NCBI RefSeq assembly: GCF_900184225.1
Contig: NZ_FXWZ01000002.1
Location: forward strand, 263,233-327,232
Direction of reading: 5' to 3'
DNA: 64,000 bases
From: Brevibacterium ihuae
Lineage (GTDB): Bacteria; Actinomycetota; Actinomycetes; Actinomycetales; Brevibacteriaceae
Positions 40,915 to 51,643 of this stretch are shown here, one piece after another (position 1 is the stretch's first letter; each line of letters begins with the position of its first letter). Both the position numbers and the translations under genes were made by a program. The notes under the pieces were generated by a model. It was given only the letters and a program-made list of their open reading frames with translations. It did no database searches and had not been told where the DNA came from.

Positions 40915-41577
40915 ATGGACTTCCTCAGCTGGCTCAACGCACCGATCTTCGAGCTCTTCGGCAATCCCGTCCCATGGTCGGACTTCCTCGGCAACGTCTG
41001 CGCGCTCGCCACGGTGTTCCTCGCGCTGCGCCGGAACATCCTGTCCTGGCCGGTGCAGATCCTCGGCTCGATCCTCCTGTTCTCCGCGAGCGTCTCCGCC
41101 GGCCTCGGCGGAAACGCCTCCCGGCAGGTCGTCATCGTCGTCGCAGCGATCTGGGGCTGGAGCCAGTGGAAGCGGTCCCGCGAGCAGACCGGGGAGATCC
41201 GGATCCGCTGGGCGACGTGGAAGGAGCGGATCCTCCTCATCCTCGCGCTCCTCGTCGGCACCGTGGGCTTCGGCGCGATCCTGTCCGCCGGCGGCTGGTC
41301 GTGGAACCCGTACCCGGACGCCTACATCTTCATCGGGTCCCTCGTCGCGATGTACGCGCAGGGCCGTGCGATCGTCGAGTTCTGGTTCGTCTGGCTCGCC
41401 GTCGACCTCGTCGGCATCCCGCTCGCGATCATGGGCGGTCTCGCGTTCTCCGGCATCGTCTACTTCATCTTCCTCATCATGGTCGTCGTCGGCATCGTCG
41501 ACTGGGCCAAGCGCTCGCGGCAGACGATCTCCTCGCCGATCGCCGGGACCCAGACGGTCACCGGCCGCACCGAGTGA
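40915..41577 (+). CDS. pnuC: nicotinamide riboside transporter PnuC
   Basis: A 220-aa membrane protein with about seven transmembrane helices. The PnuC hallmark WGWSQWKRS (WxxWxxxK substrate motif) is near residue 80, and [20 protein letters not shown] and [17 protein letters not shown] follow. ATG at 40915 lies 15 nt after rpe. Likely imports nicotinamide riboside for NAD salvage; no nadR kinase is seen here. Confidence 0.93.
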   Translation: MDFLSWLNAPIFELFGNPVPWSDFLGNVCALATVFLALRRNILSWPVQILGSILLFSASVSAGLGGNASRQVVIVVAAIWGWSQWKRSREQTGEIRIRWATWKERILLILALLVGTVGFGAILSAGGWSWNPYPDAYIFIGSLVAMYAQGRAIVEFWFVWLAVDLVGIPLAIMGGLAFSGIVYFIFLIMVVVGIVDWAKRSRQTISSPIAGTQTVTGRTE

Positions 41578-41636
41578 GCGACCGAGGTCACGTTCCCGAG
41601 GTGCGGACGCCGCCCGGGATGCGCGCTCCCATGCAC

Positions 41637-41642
41637 TACGCT
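41637..41642 (+). promoter_or_regulatory. -10 box before hisE
   Basis: TACGCT ends 8 nt before the hisE GTG, again predicting a leaderless mRNA. Confidence 0.4.
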
Positions 41643-41650
41643 TGGGCACC

Positions 41651-41914
41651 GTGAAGACCTTCGACGAGCTGTTCGCAGAACTCACCGACAAGGCCGCCTC
41701 ACGGCCGACCGGATCCTCGACCGTCGCCGAGCTCGATGCCGGCGTCCACGCCATCGGGAAGAAGGTCGTCGAGGAGGCCGCCGAGGTGTGGATGGCGGCC
41801 GAGTACCAGTCCGACGAGGAGCTCGCCGAGGAGATCTCGCAGGCCCTCTACCACCTCCAGGTGATGATGATCGCGCGCGGGCTCACCCTCGACGACATCT
41901 ACCGGAAGCTCTGA
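41651..41914 (+). CDS. hisE: phosphoribosyl-ATP pyrophosphatase
   Basis: Second step of histidine biosynthesis. The 87-aa all-helical MazG-like enzyme has [15 protein letters not shown] and the metal-binding [14 protein letters not shown]. It is a stand-alone HisE, with HisI encoded separately at 46797. hisG follows after 80 nt. Confidence 0.97.
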   Translation: MKTFDELFAELTDKAASRPTGSSTVAELDAGVHAIGKKVVEEAAEVWMAAEYQSDEELAEEISQALYHLQVMMIARGLTLDDIYRKL

Positions 41915-41994
41915 ACCCGCTCCGCCGCCCGGGTCCGCCCCGCCCCTGAACCTGCCCCGCCGCCCGGAGGACCGCCGGGCACCGAAAGGACGCC

Positions 41995-42837
41995 ATGCTC
42001 CGTGTCGCAGTGCCCAACAAGGGCGCACTGTCGGAATCGGCCACGACGATGCTCCGCGAGGCCGGCTACTCGCTGCGCCTCAACTCGAAGCGGCTCGTCC
42101 ACCGCGACGTCGAGAACGACATCGAGTTCTTCTACCTCCGGCCGCGCGACATCGCGACGTACATCGGCCGCGGCATCCTCGACATCGGCATCACCGGCCG
42201 TGACCTGCTCCTCGAGTCCGAGTCCGAGGCCGAGGAGATCCTGCAGCTCGGGTTCGGCCGCTCGGCCTTCCACTACGCCGGCGAGGCCGGGGTCTACTCC
42301 GACCCCGCCGAGCTCGCCGGGAAGACCATCGCGACGAGCTATCCCGTGCTCGTCGAGCAGGACCTCGCCCGCCGCGGCATCGACGCGACCACCGTCAAGC
42401 TCGACGGCGCCGTCGAGGTGTCGATCGAGCTCGGCGTGGCCGACGCGATCGCCGACGTCGTCGAGACCGGCACCACCCTGCGGATGGCGGGCCTCGAGAC
42501 CTTCGGCGACCCGATCCTCGTCTCCGAGGGCGTGCTCGTCGCCCGCAGCGGCTTCGACAAGCCGGGAGCCGACGTGTTCCTCCGCCGCGTGCAGAGCGTC
42601 ATGGTCGCACGCTCCTACGTCCTCATCGACTACGACATCCACCGCGATCACCTCGCCGAGGCGATGGCCGTGACCCCGGGCTACGAGAGCCCGACCGTTT
42701 CCCAGCTCAACGACCCCGAGTGGTGCGCGGTGCGCTCCATGGTCGAGGCGAAGGACTCGCACCGCATCATGGACCGGCTGTACTCCGCAGGCGCCCGCGC
42801 GATCCTCGTCACCGCGATCGATGCCTGCCGCATGTGA
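41995..42837 (+). CDS. hisG: ATP phosphoribosyltransferase (long form)
   Basis: First, feedback-regulated step of histidine synthesis. The 280-aa protein starts MLRVAVPNKGALSESA and has LDIGITGRDLL, the PRPP-site segment EVSIELGVADAIADVVETGT, and the C-terminal ACT-like regulatory domain (TPGYESPTV, near residue 228), so it should be inhibited by histidine without HisZ. GAAAGGA precedes the ATG. Its 3' end overlaps the next gene. Confidence 0.98.
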   Translation: MLRVAVPNKGALSESATTMLREAGYSLRLNSKRLVHRDVENDIEFFYLRPRDIATYIGRGILDIGITGRDLLLESESEAEEILQLGFGRSAFHYAGEAGVYSDPAELAGKTIATSYPVLVEQDLARRGIDATTVKLDGAVEVSIELGVADAIADVVETGTTLRMAGLETFGDPILVSEGVLVARSGFDKPGADVFLRRVQSVMVARSYVLIDYDIHRDHLAEAMAVTPGYESPTVSQLNDPEWCAVRSMVEAKDSHRIMDRLYSAGARAILVTAIDACRM

Positions 42838-43279
42838 GGTGTTCCGCCCCTCCGTGCTGCGGCCCCTGACGATGGTGGCCGCGGCGGCGGTCCTCGTGTC
42901 CTTCGCGGTCCTGTCCTACGCCCTCGGCGCGATCGGCTGGGACGCCTGGAAGCCGGTCGACGTCGTGTGGATGAACGGCATCGGCATCCTCTTCGCCGCC
43001 GTCCTGTGGCGGCTCGGCGCGGTCCGTGCCGTCGCCACCCCGCAGTCGCTCACCGTGCGCAACATCGTCCGCACCCGGACCTTCGCCTGGCCGGAGATCT
43101 TCGGGGTGAGCTACCGGGCCGCCAGCGGTCAGCCGTGGCCGGTGCTCGACCTCGCCGACGGCACCACCTACGCGGTCATGGCGATCCAGACGGCGGACGG
43201 TGCGCGCGGGGCCGCGGCCGCGGAGCGATTGCGTAGACTCGTGGACACCTACGGCACCCACGACGGCAGCGACAACTGA
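42821..43279 (+). CDS. PH-domain-like membrane protein
   Basis: A 152-aa protein with two N-terminal transmembrane helices (residues about 18-38 and 47-66) followed by a small PH-like beta domain (ATPQSLTVRNIVRTRTFAWPEIFGVSY). The ATG at 42821 overlaps hisG by 17 nt; a GTG at 42839 would start at MFRPSVLR just after the hisG stop. Similar proteins follow hisG in many actinobacteria. Function unknown. Confidence 0.85.
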   Translation: MPAACEVFRPSVLRPLTMVAAAAVLVSFAVLSYALGAIGWDAWKPVDVVWMNGIGILFAAVLWRLGAVRAVATPQSLTVRNIVRTRTFAWPEIFGVSYRAASGQPWPVLDLADGTTYAVMAIQTADGARGAAAAERLRRLVDTYGTHDGSDN

Positions 43280-43314
43280 GGTCCGCCCGCGGACCCGTAC
43301 CCAGGAAGGCAGAC

Positions 43315-44520
43315 ATGTCACGTCCCACGCCCAATCCCCGCTCGGTCGGAGCCCTCGCCGGGTACACCGTCGTCGACCTCTCGCGCGCGCTCGCCGGCCC
43401 CCACGCCGGCCAGCTCCTCGGCGACCTGGGCGCCCGCGTCATCAAGGTCGAGAACCCGGAGTCCGGCGACGACTCGCGCTCGTGGGGCCCGCCCTTCGTC
43501 GGGCCGGCCGACGACCCGCAGGCCACGTACTTCTTCTCGTGCAACCGGAACAAGGAGTCGATCGCGCTCGACCTCAAGAGCGAGGACGGCACCGACACCC
43601 TGCGTGCGCTCATCGCCCGCGCCGACGTCCTCATCGAGAACTTCCGCGGCGGCGTGCTCGCCCGCCTCGGCTTCCCGACCTCGACGTGCCTCGAGATCAA
43701 CCCGCGCCTCGTCATCCTCTCGATCACCGGGTTCGGCCACGACGGGCCCGAGGCGCAGCGCGCCGGCTACGACCAGATCGCCCAGGGCGAGGCCGGGCTC
43801 ATGTCCCTCACCGGCTCCGGACCCGATGACATGCAGAAGGTCGGCGTCCCGATCGCCGACCTTCTCGCCGGCATCCACGGCGCCTACGGCGTGCTCGCCG
43901 CGCTCCTCGAGCGTGAGCGGACCGGACGCGGTAAGGTCGTGCGCACCTCGCTGATCTCCGGCATGGTGGGCGTCCACGCCTTCCAGGGCACCCGGGCCAC
44001 CGTCGCCGGCGAGGACCCCCGCCCCGGCGGGAACCACCACCCCTCGCTCTCGCCCTACGGGCTGTTCCGCTGCGCCGGCGGGGCGGTGCAGATCTCCGTG
44101 GGCAACGAGGGGCTGTGGCAGCGGTTCTGCGTCGCCTTCGGCCTCGATCCGGCGACCCCGGGGAGGGCGACGAACGCCGACCGCGTGGCCAACCGGCCTG
44201 CCGTCCCCGCCGCCATCGAGGACGTGTTCGCCGCCGACGATCCCGAGACCCTGCTCGAGAAGCTCGCCGCCGCGGGGATCCCCGCCGGCATCGTCCGCAC
44301 CCTGCCCGAGGTGTACGAGTGGGAGCAGGCGCTCTCGCAGGGGCTCAAGATCACCGTCGACCATCCCGTCGTCGGGGAGATGGACCTGCCCGGTCCGCCC
44401 GTCCGGTTCTTCGACGCCGATGCCGCCGGGGAGACGGAGACCACCGTCACCGAGCACCTCGCCCCGCCGCTGCTCGGCGAGCACGGGGCGGCCATCCGCG
44501 CCTGGCTCGAGGAGGACTGA
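43315..44520 (+). CDS. CaiB/BaiF (class III) CoA-transferase family protein
   Basis: A 401-aa family III CoA-transferase, which moves CoA between carboxylic acids through an aspartyl-CoA thioester. Motifs are [36 protein letters not shown], the [11 protein letters not shown] loop, and the catalytic Asp in [26 protein letters not shown] precedes the ATG. The following carboxyltransferase gene starts 5 nt later, suggesting a joint acyl-CoA pathway. Substrates cannot be read from sequence. Confidence 0.9.
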   Translation: MSRPTPNPRSVGALAGYTVVDLSRALAGPHAGQLLGDLGARVIKVENPESGDDSRSWGPPFVGPADDPQATYFFSCNRNKESIALDLKSEDGTDTLRALIARADVLIENFRGGVLARLGFPTSTCLEINPRLVILSITGFGHDGPEAQRAGYDQIAQGEAGLMSLTGSGPDDMQKVGVPIADLLAGIHGAYGVLAALLERERTGRGKVVRTSLISGMVGVHAFQGTRATVAGEDPRPGGNHHPSLSPYGLFRCAGGAVQISVGNEGLWQRFCVAFGLDPATPGRATNADRVANRPAVPAAIEDVFAADDPETLLEKLAAAGIPAGIVRTLPEVYEWEQALSQGLKITVDHPVVGEMDLPGPPVRFFDADAAGETETTVTEHLAPPLLGEHGAAIRAWLEED

Positions 44521-44525
44521 TCAGC

Positions 44526-46018
44526 GTGGCAGCACGACTCGACGTCCGCGGGCTCATCGACCTCGTCGTCGACCCGGGCACCTTCACGAGCTGGGACACC
44601 ACCCCGGTCACCCCGGCGGCGGGCATCGACGAGGACTACGCCGCCGAGCTCGGGCGCGCGGCGGAGAAGTCCGGGGTCGACGAGGCCGTCGTCACCGGCG
44701 AGGGACTCGTGCGCGGCCGCCGCGTCGCCGTCGTCGCCTGCGAGTTCCGGTTCCTCGCCGGGTCGATCGGCGTCGCCGCCGCCGAGCGCCTCGTGTCGGC
44801 GATCGAGCGCGCCACCGCCGAGGGCCTGCCGCTGCTCGCCGGACCCGCCTCCGGCGGCACCCGGATGCAGGAGGGCACGGTCGCCTTCCTCTCGATGGTC
44901 AAGATCACCGCCGCCGTCATGGACCACAAGCAGTCCGGGCTGCCCTTCCTCGTCTACCTCCGCCACCCCACCACCGGGGGCGTGTTCGCCTCGTGGGGAT
45001 CGCTCGGCCACTTCACCGTCGCCGAACCCGGCGCGCTCATCGGCTTCCTCGGCCCGCGCGTCTTCGAGCAGCTCTACGGTCGGGAGTTCCCCGCGGGCGT
45101 GCAGACTGGGGAGAACCTCCATCGGCACGGCATCATCGACGCCGTCATCGGTCCCGAGCGGATCGCCGACACCGTGGCCAAGGTCCTCGACGTGCTCATG
45201 GGCAGCCGCGAGGTGCCCGCGCCCGTCCCGGACCCGCCCACCGCGCCGGGGGCACCCGCGCCTGGGACATCATCACCGCCTCCCGGAACCCCGCGCGCCC
45301 CGGTGTCCGCGAGCTCCTGCGCCACGGCGCCACGCACGTCCTGCCGCTCAACGGCACCGGACAGGGGGAGAAGGATCCCGGACTGCTGCTCGCCACCGCG
45401 AAGTTCGGCACCGCCCCGTGCATCGTGCTCGGGCAGGACCGCTACCGGCAGCGCTCCCACGAGCCGATGGGCCCGGCCGCCCTGCGGGAGGCCCGTCGCG
45501 GCATGGCGCTCGCCCGCGAGCTCGGCGTGCCGCTCGTCACCGTCATCGACACCCCCGGGGCTGCACTCTCGCAGTCGGCCGAGGAGGGCGGGCTCGCCGG
45601 CGAGATCGCCCGCTCGCTCGCCGACCTCATCACCCTCGAGGCGCCCACGGTGTCGCTCATCATGGGGGAGGGCACCGGCGGCGGCGCGCTCGCGCTCGTC
45701 CCGGCCGACCGGGTGCTCACCGCGCAGAACGGCTGGCTGTCCCCGCTCCCGCCCGAGGGCGCCTCGGCGATCGTCCACCGCGATGTCGACCATGCCCCCG
45801 AGATGGCGCAGGCCCAGGGCGTGCAGGCCGAACGGCTGCTCGCCGACGGCGTGGCGGACCGGATCATCGCGGAGACCCCCGACGCCGCGGTCGAGCCCGC
45901 GGCGTTCGTCGACCGGGTGTCGGCTACCCTCGAATACGAGATCATCGCGCTCATGCGGCAGCCGGCGGACCGCCGGTGGCACCGCCGCATCGAGCGCTAC
46001 CGCAACCTCGGACTGTGA
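44526..46018 (+). pseudogene. fused acetyl-CoA carboxylase carboxyltransferase (AccD-AccA type), frameshifted
   Basis: The N-terminal half (GTG 44526, [49 protein letters not shown]) is AccD/beta-like, without a zinc ribbon. The C-terminal half ([51 protein letters not shown]) is AccA/alpha-like. They lie in different frames; the switch is -1 within a run of five G at 45248-45252. One extra G would give an uninterrupted 497-aa fusion, the normal length. The second half has no start codon of its own near its beginning. Options are a sequencing indel, a recent mutation, or -1 slippage at GGG. No biotin carboxylase gene is nearby. Confidence 0.8.
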
Positions 46019-46026
46019 GGAGTTCC

Positions 46027-46800
46027 ATGGCCGTGTCGGTACGGGTCATCCCCTGCCTCGACGTCGACGCCGGACGCGTCGTCAAGGGGGTGAACTTCAC
46101 CGGCCTGCGCGATGCGGGGGACCCGGTCGAGCTCGCCCGCCGCTACGGCGCCGAGGGGGCCGACGAGCTGACGTTCCTCGACGTCACCGCCTCGAGCGGC
46201 GACCGCGAGACGACCTTCGAGATGGTCGGCCAGTGCGCCGAGCAGGTCTTCATCCCGCTCACCGTCGGCGGGGGAGTGCGCTCGGCCTCCGACGTCGACC
46301 GGCTGCTCCGAGCGGGAGCGGACAAGGTCGGGGTCAACACCGCCGCCGTCGCGCGCCCCGAACTCCTCGCCGAGATCGCCGACCGGTTCGGCAACCAGGT
46401 CCTCGTCCTCTCCCTCGACGCCCGCCGGGTGCCGGCCGGCGGCCGGCCCACCCCGTCGGGCTTCGAGGTCACCACCCACGGCGGGCGGCAGGGGACCGGG
46501 ATCGACGCGATCGAGTGGACGGCCCGGGCCGCCGAGCTCGGCGCCGGGGAGATCCTCCTCAACAGCATGGACGCCGACGGCACGAAGGCCGGGTTCGACC
46601 TCGAGCTCATCTCGGCCGCGCGCGCCGTCGTCGATGTCCCGCTCATCGCCTCCGGCGGCGCCGGTGCCGTCGAGCACTTCGCGCCGGCCGTGCGGGCCGG
46701 GGCCGACGCCGTGCTCGCGGCGAGCGTGTTCCACTTCGGGGAGTTCACCGTCGGCGAGGTCAAGGGCGCCCTGCGCGCGGACGGGATCGAGGTCCGATGA
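46027..46800 (+). CDS. hisF: imidazole glycerol phosphate synthase cyclase subunit
   Basis: Cyclase partner of HisH in histidine synthesis. The 257-aa TIM barrel has [44 protein letters not shown] and [18 protein letters not shown] precedes the ATG, and its stop overlaps hisI (ATGA). hisH and hisA are outside the window. Confidence 0.98.
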   Translation: MAVSVRVIPCLDVDAGRVVKGVNFTGLRDAGDPVELARRYGAEGADELTFLDVTASSGDRETTFEMVGQCAEQVFIPLTVGGGVRSASDVDRLLRAGADKVGVNTAAVARPELLAEIADRFGNQVLVLSLDARRVPAGGRPTPSGFEVTTHGGRQGTGIDAIEWTARAAELGAGEILLNSMDADGTKAGFDLELISAARAVVDVPLIASGGAGAVEHFAPAVRAGADAVLAASVFHFGEFTVGEVKGALRADGIEVR

Positions 46801-47183
46801 CCGCCCCCGGATCCTCCCCGTCCGCCCGTCCGACGATCGAGGACGTGCTCGCCTCCGGTATCGCCTTCAACGCCGACGGGCTCGTGCCGGTCGTCGTGCA
46901 GGAGCACACCACCCGCGCCGTCCTCATGCTCGCCTGGATGGACGCCGAGGCGCTGCGACGCACCGCGCGCACCGGGCGCGCGACCTACTGGTCCCGCTCC
47001 CGCGGCGAGTACTGGGTCAAGGGCGAGACGTCCGGTCACGTCCAGCACGTCCGCGTGCTGGCGCTCGACTGCGACGCCGACACGGTGCTCCTCGAGGTCG
47101 ACCAGACCGGTCCGGCCTGCCACACGAACACCGCCACCTGCTTCACCGGGAGGGAGATCGATGTCCGTCACACCGAGCCGTGA
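46797..47183 (+). CDS. hisI: phosphoribosyl-AMP cyclohydrolase
   Basis: Third step of histidine synthesis, zinc-dependent. The 128-aa protein has [46 protein letters not shown] and the Cys pair [10 protein letters not shown] stand-alone HisI. Its 3' end overlaps the trpE start by 23 nt, coupling histidine and tryptophan genes. Confidence 0.98.
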   Translation: MTAPGSSPSARPTIEDVLASGIAFNADGLVPVVVQEHTTRAVLMLAWMDAEALRRTARTGRATYWSRSRGEYWVKGETSGHVQHVRVLALDCDADTVLLEVDQTGPACHTNTATCFTGREIDVRHTEP

Positions 47184-48678
47184 GGAGTTCCGAGCGCTCG
47201 GCGCCGGCCGCCGTCTCGTCCCGCTGTACACCACCGTCCTCGCCGACTCCGAGACGCCGCTGAGCATCTACCGCCGACTCGCCGGCGGCCGGCCCGGCGG
47301 GTTCCTCCTCGAGTCCGCGACGAGCGGGGTGTGGAACCGCTACTCGTTCATCGGCCGGAACCCCGTCGCCACCCTCACCGAGGTCGACGGCGAGGTCGCC
47401 TGGCTCGGCACCCCGCCCGCGGGCGTCCCGACGACCGGCGACCCGCTCGCCGCTCTCCGCGCCACCCTCGCGCTCCTCTCCATCGACGTCCCGCACCCGG
47501 ACCTGCCGCCGATGATCTCCTCCCTCGTCGGCTACCTCGGCTGGGACGTCGTGCGCCGCTTCGAGCGGCTCGGCCACGGCCCGCTGCCCGAGGACGCGGT
47601 GCCCGAGCTCAGCCTCTCGATCCCCGGCGACGTCGCGATCTTCGACCACTCGACCGCCCGGGTCACCCTCGTGGCGAACGTCGTCAACGTCGACGGGCGC
47701 GACTCCGGGATCGACGCCGCCTACGACTCCGGGTGCGCCCGGCTCGCGGCGATGATCGACGACCTGCTCGCCCCCGCCGCCTCGACCGTCGCCGTCCACA
47801 CCCCGCTCGAACCCGAGGTCAAGCCGCGCACCCCGCGCGAGGAGTACCTCGAGTCGGTGCTCACCGCGAAGCAGGAGATCGTCGACGGGGAGATCTTCCA
47901 GGTCGTCCTCGGCCAGCGCTTCGACTCGCCCTGCGACGCGGACCCGCTCGACGTCTACCGGATGCTCCGGACGACGAACCCGAGCCCGTACATGTACCTC
48001 CTCGACATCCCGACCCCCGACGGGCGGCCGCTGAGCATCGTCGGCTCCTCGCCGGAGGCGCTCGTCACCGTCAAGTCCGGTCACGTCGTCACCCACCCGA
48101 TCGCCGGCTCCCGCCCGCGCGGCGCTACGCCGGAGGAGGACCACGAGCACGCCCGGGACCTCCTCGCCGACGAGAAGGAGCGCGCCGAGCACCTCATGCT
48201 CGTCGACCTCGCCCGCAACGACCTCTCCAAGGTGTGCGTGCCGGGCACGGTCGACGTCGTCGAGTTCATGGAGATCGAGCGCTACAGCCACATCATGCAC
48301 ATCGTCTCGACGGTCACCGGCACGCTCGATGCGGACCGCGGCGGGGTGGACGTGCTCGCCGCGACGTTCCCCGCCGGCACCCTGTCCGGCGCGCCGAAGC
48401 CGCGCGCGCTCGAGATCATCGACCGGCTCGAGCCCACCGCCCGCGGCGTCTACGGCGGCGTCGTCGGCTACCTGTCGTTCACCGGGGACCTCGACGTCGC
48501 GATCGCGATCCGCACCGGCATCATCCGGCCGGGCACGATCAGCGTGTCCGCCGGCGCCGGGATCGTCGCCGACTCCGTGCCGGAGACCGAGTACATCGAG
48601 ACGCAGAACAAGGCCGCCGCCGTGCTGCGCGCCGCGGCTGCCGCCCACACGCTGCGCACCCCCGGCGGCACAGGATGA
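47161..48678 (+). CDS. trpE: anthranilate synthase component I
   Basis: Converts chorismate to anthranilate with glutaminase TrpG. The 505-aa protein has the N-terminal tryptophan-binding region ([17 protein letters not shown]), and the chorismate-binding core ([49 protein letters not shown]). GGGAGGGAG precedes the ATG inside hisI. trpG/trpD are not in the window, and no leader-peptide attenuator precedes trpE. Confidence 0.97.
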   Translation: MSVTPSREEFRALGAGRRLVPLYTTVLADSETPLSIYRRLAGGRPGGFLLESATSGVWNRYSFIGRNPVATLTEVDGEVAWLGTPPAGVPTTGDPLAALRATLALLSIDVPHPDLPPMISSLVGYLGWDVVRRFERLGHGPLPEDAVPELSLSIPGDVAIFDHSTARVTLVANVVNVDGRDSGIDAAYDSGCARLAAMIDDLLAPAASTVAVHTPLEPEVKPRTPREEYLESVLTAKQEIVDGEIFQVVLGQRFDSPCDADPLDVYRMLRTTNPSPYMYLLDIPTPDGRPLSIVGSSPEALVTVKSGHVVTHPIAGSRPRGATPEEDHEHARDLLADEKERAEHLMLVDLARNDLSKVCVPGTVDVVEFMEIERYSHIMHIVSTVTGTLDADRGGVDVLAATFPAGTLSGAPKPRALEIIDRLEPTARGVYGGVVGYLSFTGDLDVAIAIRTGIIRPGTISVSAGAGIVADSVPETEYIETQNKAAAVLRAAAAAHTLRTPGGTG

Positions 48679-49187
48679 CGCACGGGATGACGAAGGCGCG
48701 CGGCGTCCTCCTCCTGCTCGCCGCGGCGGCGCTGCTGTGGATCGTCGCCTCGCAGACGTGGATCGCGGCCGCCCCCGAGGCGACGGGCACCGTCCCCGGG
48801 GTCGCGCAGGCGGCGGCGGAGTCCCCGGAGAACTCCCCGGTGCTCGTCGCGTGCGCCGCGATCGTCGCGGTCGCCGCCCTCCTGCTCGCGCTCCTCGAAC
48901 GGATCGGCCGGCGGGTCGTCGGGATGCTCGCCGTCCTCGCGGCGCTCGGCTACGCCGCGACGGCCCTGGCGGTCGTGCTCGGCCCCGCCGCCCACACCGG
49001 CTGGGCCGCCGCCGGACTCGTGCTCGGCGGCGCGGTCGCAGCGGCCGCGGCATGGGTGACGTGGACGAGCGGGCGCTGGCAGGCATCGGCCCGCTACGAC
49101 CGCAGCGCCGCCGGCGCCGACCCGGACGATCCCGGCGACGATCCGGCGCGCACATGGGATGCGCTGTCCCGCGGCGAGGACCTCTGA
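48675..49187 (+). CDS. Trp-biosynthesis-associated membrane protein
   Basis: A 170-aa protein with four hydrophobic segments (LLLLAAAALLWIVA, VACAAIVAVAALLLALL, MLAVLAALGYAATALAVVL, AAAGLVLGGAVAAAAAWV) and an acidic cytoplasmic tail. It overlaps trpE by 4 nt; an ATG 12 nt later is an alternative start. A membrane protein at this place, between trpE and trpC, is standard in actinobacteria (Rv1610-like). Its exact role is not established. Confidence 0.88.
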   Translation: MTHGMTKARGVLLLLAAAALLWIVASQTWIAAAPEATGTVPGVAQAAAESPENSPVLVACAAIVAVAALLLALLERIGRRVVGMLAVLAALGYAATALAVVLGPAAHTGWAAAGLVLGGAVAAAAAWVTWTSGRWQASARYDRSAAGADPDDPGDDPARTWDALSRGEDL

Positions 49188-49289
49188 ACCGCACCCGGCG
49201 CAGACCCCCCGTCCGCTCCGCGGGTCGGGGAGCGCAGTGTCCCGCGCCCATGAGACAATGACGGCACGCAGTCCCAGAGAAGGAGAACC

Positions 49290-49568
49290 ATGACAGAGAT
49301 CATCGCGCGCGACGGCACCGGAGACCTCGACCGGTCGACCATCGACTACACCGCGGTCCAGGATCCCGGACACGGCAACACCGTCGCCAGCTGGACCGGC
49401 GTCCTCATCATCTTCCTCGGTGCGGTCATCGCCACCTTCGGCAGCGTCACCGGGAACTCGATGATCTTCTGGGGCGGCCTCATCGTCTGCGCCATCGGCC
49501 CGATCGTCGGCCTCGTGCTGCGCGCCGCCGGCAAGGGCGGGAAGAACACGGCGGGCCACCACCGGTGA
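49290..49568 (+). CDS. small HGxxPAAW-like membrane protein
   Basis: A 92-aa protein with an acidic N-terminus, the motif HGNTVASWTGV (an HGxxPAAW variant) and two transmembrane helices, ending in a basic tail. AGAAGGAG precedes the ATG. Small proteins of this type lie before trpC in many actinobacteria; function unknown. Overlaps trpC by 4 nt. Confidence 0.85.
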   Translation: MTEIIARDGTGDLDRSTIDYTAVQDPGHGNTVASWTGVLIIFLGAVIATFGSVTGNSMIFWGGLIVCAIGPIVGLVLRAAGKGGKNTAGHHR

Positions 49569-50365
49569 CCGTGCTCGACGCGATCGTGGCCGGGGTCCGG
49601 GAGGACCTCGCGCCGCGGGAGTCCGCGGTGCCGCTGGCCGAGATCCGCGCCCGGGCGGCCGCCGCCGCCCCCGTGCGGCCGCTGCTGCCCCGGGCGCCCG
49701 GTGACTTCGGCATCATCGCCGAGGTCAAGCGGTCCTCGCCCTCGAAGGGCGCACTGTCGGACATCGCGGACCCCGCCGCCCTCGCCTCCGCGTACGCCGC
49801 CGGGGGCGCGGCCGCGATCAGCGTGCTCACCGAGGCCCGCCGGTTCGGCGGCAGCCTCGCCGACCTCGACGCGGTGCGCGCCGCCGTCGACGTCCCGCTG
49901 CTCCGCAAGGACTTCGTCGTCACCGAGTACCAGATCCAGGAGGCGCGGGCGCACGGCGCCGACATCGTCCTCCTCATCGTCGCGGCGCTGAGCGCCGGGG
50001 AGCTCGCGGAGTTCCACGGACTCGCCGCCGAACTCGGGATGGCCGTGCTCGTCGAGGCCCACACGCCGGACGAGGTCGCCGCGGCAGCCGCGATCGACGC
50101 CCCGCTCATCGGCGTCAACACCCGCAACCTCAAGGACCTGTCGGTCGATCTCGGCCGCTTCGCCCCGCTCGCCGCCGACTGCCCGCCCGGCGCAGTGCTC
50201 GTCGGCGAATCAGGCGTCGCGACGGCCGAGGACGTCGCCGCGTTCGCCGACGCCGGCGCCGACCTCGCCCTCGTCGGCGAGGCGCTCGTCACCGGGGGAC
50301 GGCCCCGGGAGGCCGTCGCGGAATTCACCGCCGCCGGCCGCGCCGCCCGGACCCCACGCGCCTGA
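49565..50365 (+). CDS. trpC: indole-3-glycerol phosphate synthase
   Basis: TIM-barrel decarboxylase/cyclase making the indole ring. The 266-aa protein has IIAEVKRSSPSKG, VLTEARRFGGSL, LLRKDFVVTEYQI, LVEAHTPDEV and GVNTRNLKDL. GTG start inside the preceding stop (GTGA). trpF is not fused or adjacent. Confidence 0.98.
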   Translation: MTVLDAIVAGVREDLAPRESAVPLAEIRARAAAAAPVRPLLPRAPGDFGIIAEVKRSSPSKGALSDIADPAALASAYAAGGAAAISVLTEARRFGGSLADLDAVRAAVDVPLLRKDFVVTEYQIQEARAHGADIVLLIVAALSAGELAEFHGLAAELGMAVLVEAHTPDEVAAAAAIDAPLIGVNTRNLKDLSVDLGRFAPLAADCPPGAVLVGESGVATAEDVAAFADAGADLALVGEALVTGGRPREAVAEFTAAGRAARTPRA

Positions 50366-50413
50366 ATCGGCACGGCCGTCCGCCGCCTGCTGCATCCCGA
50401 TCCGAAGGACTCC

Positions 50414-51643
50414 ATGGAACACGAGCTGTTCTCCGCACCCGACTCCACGCTCCCGCAGGGGCCGTACTTCGGCGCCTTCGGCGGACGCTTCATCCCCGAG
50501 GCGCTCATCCGGGCCCTCGACGAGATCACCGACGCCTTCGCCAAGGCGACCGTCGATCCCGCGTTCGTCGACGAGCTCCAGCGCCTCCATCGGGACTACT
50601 CCGGCCGGCCGAGCCTGCTCACCGAGGCCCCCCGCTTCGCCGAGCACGCGGGCGGGGCGCGGATCCTCCTCAAGCGCGAGGACCTCAACCACACCGGCAG
50701 CCACAAGATCAACAACGTCCTCGGCCAGGCGCTGCTCGCCCAGCGGATGGGCAAGACCCGGCTCATCGCGGAGACCGGTGCCGGCCAGCACGGCGTCGCG
50801 ACCGCGACCGCCGCCGCCTTCCTCGGACTCGAGTGCCGGATCTACATGGGCGCGCAGGACACCGAGCGGCAGGCCCTCAACGTCGCCCGGATGCGGCTCC
50901 TCGGCGCCGAGGTCATCGCGGTCGAGGCCGGCTCCCGCACCCTCAAGGACGCGATCAACGCGACGTTCCGCGACTGGGTCGCGAGCGTCGACACCACCCA
51001 CTACGTGTTCGGGACCGTCGCCGGACCCCACCCCTTCCCGATGCTCGTGCGCGAGTTCCAGCGGATCATCGGGATCGAGGCGCGGGCGCAGATCGAGGCG
51101 CTCGTCGGCCGGCTGCCCGATGCCGTCACCGCCTGCGTGGGCGGCGGATCGAACGCGATGGGGATGTTCCACGCCTTCATCCCCGACACCGGGGTCCGAC
51201 TCATCGGCTGCGAGCCCGGCGGGGACGGGGGCGACCTCCACGCGGCCTCGCTCACCCGGGGCTCCGAGGGCGTCCTCCACGGCGCCCGCTCGATGATGCT
51301 CCAGGACGAGGACGGCCAGACGATCGAGAGCCACTCGATCTCCGCCGGACTTGACTATCCCGGGGTCGGGCCGGAGCACGCCTGGCTCCACGACTCCGGC
51401 CGCGGGGAGTACCGCGCGATCACCGACGCCGAGGCGATGGAGGCCTTCCGGCTGCTCGCCCGCACCGAGGGGATCATCCCCGCGATCGAGAGCGCCCACG
51501 CGCTCGCCGGTGCGCTCCAGGTCGGCCGCGAGCTCGGCCCGGGATCCGTCGTCGCCGTGTGCCTGTCGGGCCGCGGGGACAAGGACGTCGACACCGCGGG
51601 AAAGTACTTCGGGTACTTCGACGCGAACAACGAGGAGGACTGA
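50414..51643 (+). CDS. trpB: tryptophan synthase beta chain
   Basis: PLP enzyme joining indole and serine. The 409-aa protein is TrpB1 type, with PLP Lys98 in [20 protein letters not shown], the phosphate loop [12 protein letters not shown] and [19 protein letters not shown] precedes the ATG. Shares one base with trpA (TGATG). Confidence 0.98.
   Translation: MEHELFSAPDSTLPQGPYFGAFGGRFIPEALIRALDEITDAFAKATVDPAFVDELQRLHRDYSGRPSLLTEAPRFAEHAGGARILLKREDLNHTGSHKINNVLGQALLAQRMGKTRLIAETGAGQHGVATATAAAFLGLECRIYMGAQDTERQALNVARMRLLGAEVIAVEAGSRTLKDAINATFRDWVASVDTTHYVFGTVAGPHPFPMLVREFQRIIGIEARAQIEALVGRLPDAVTACVGGGSNAMGMFHAFIPDTGVRLIGCEPGGDGGDLHAASLTRGSEGVLHGARSMMLQDEDGQTIESHSISAGLDYPGVGPEHAWLHDSGRGEYRAITDAEAMEAFRLLARTEGIIPAIESAHALAGALQVGRELGPGSVVAVCLSGRGDKDVDTAGKYFGYFDANNEED

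Noticed and set aside
47100..47161. trp attenuator or leader peptide before trpE
   Set aside because: trpE starts inside hisI; no Trp-rich leader frame or alternative hairpins are present.
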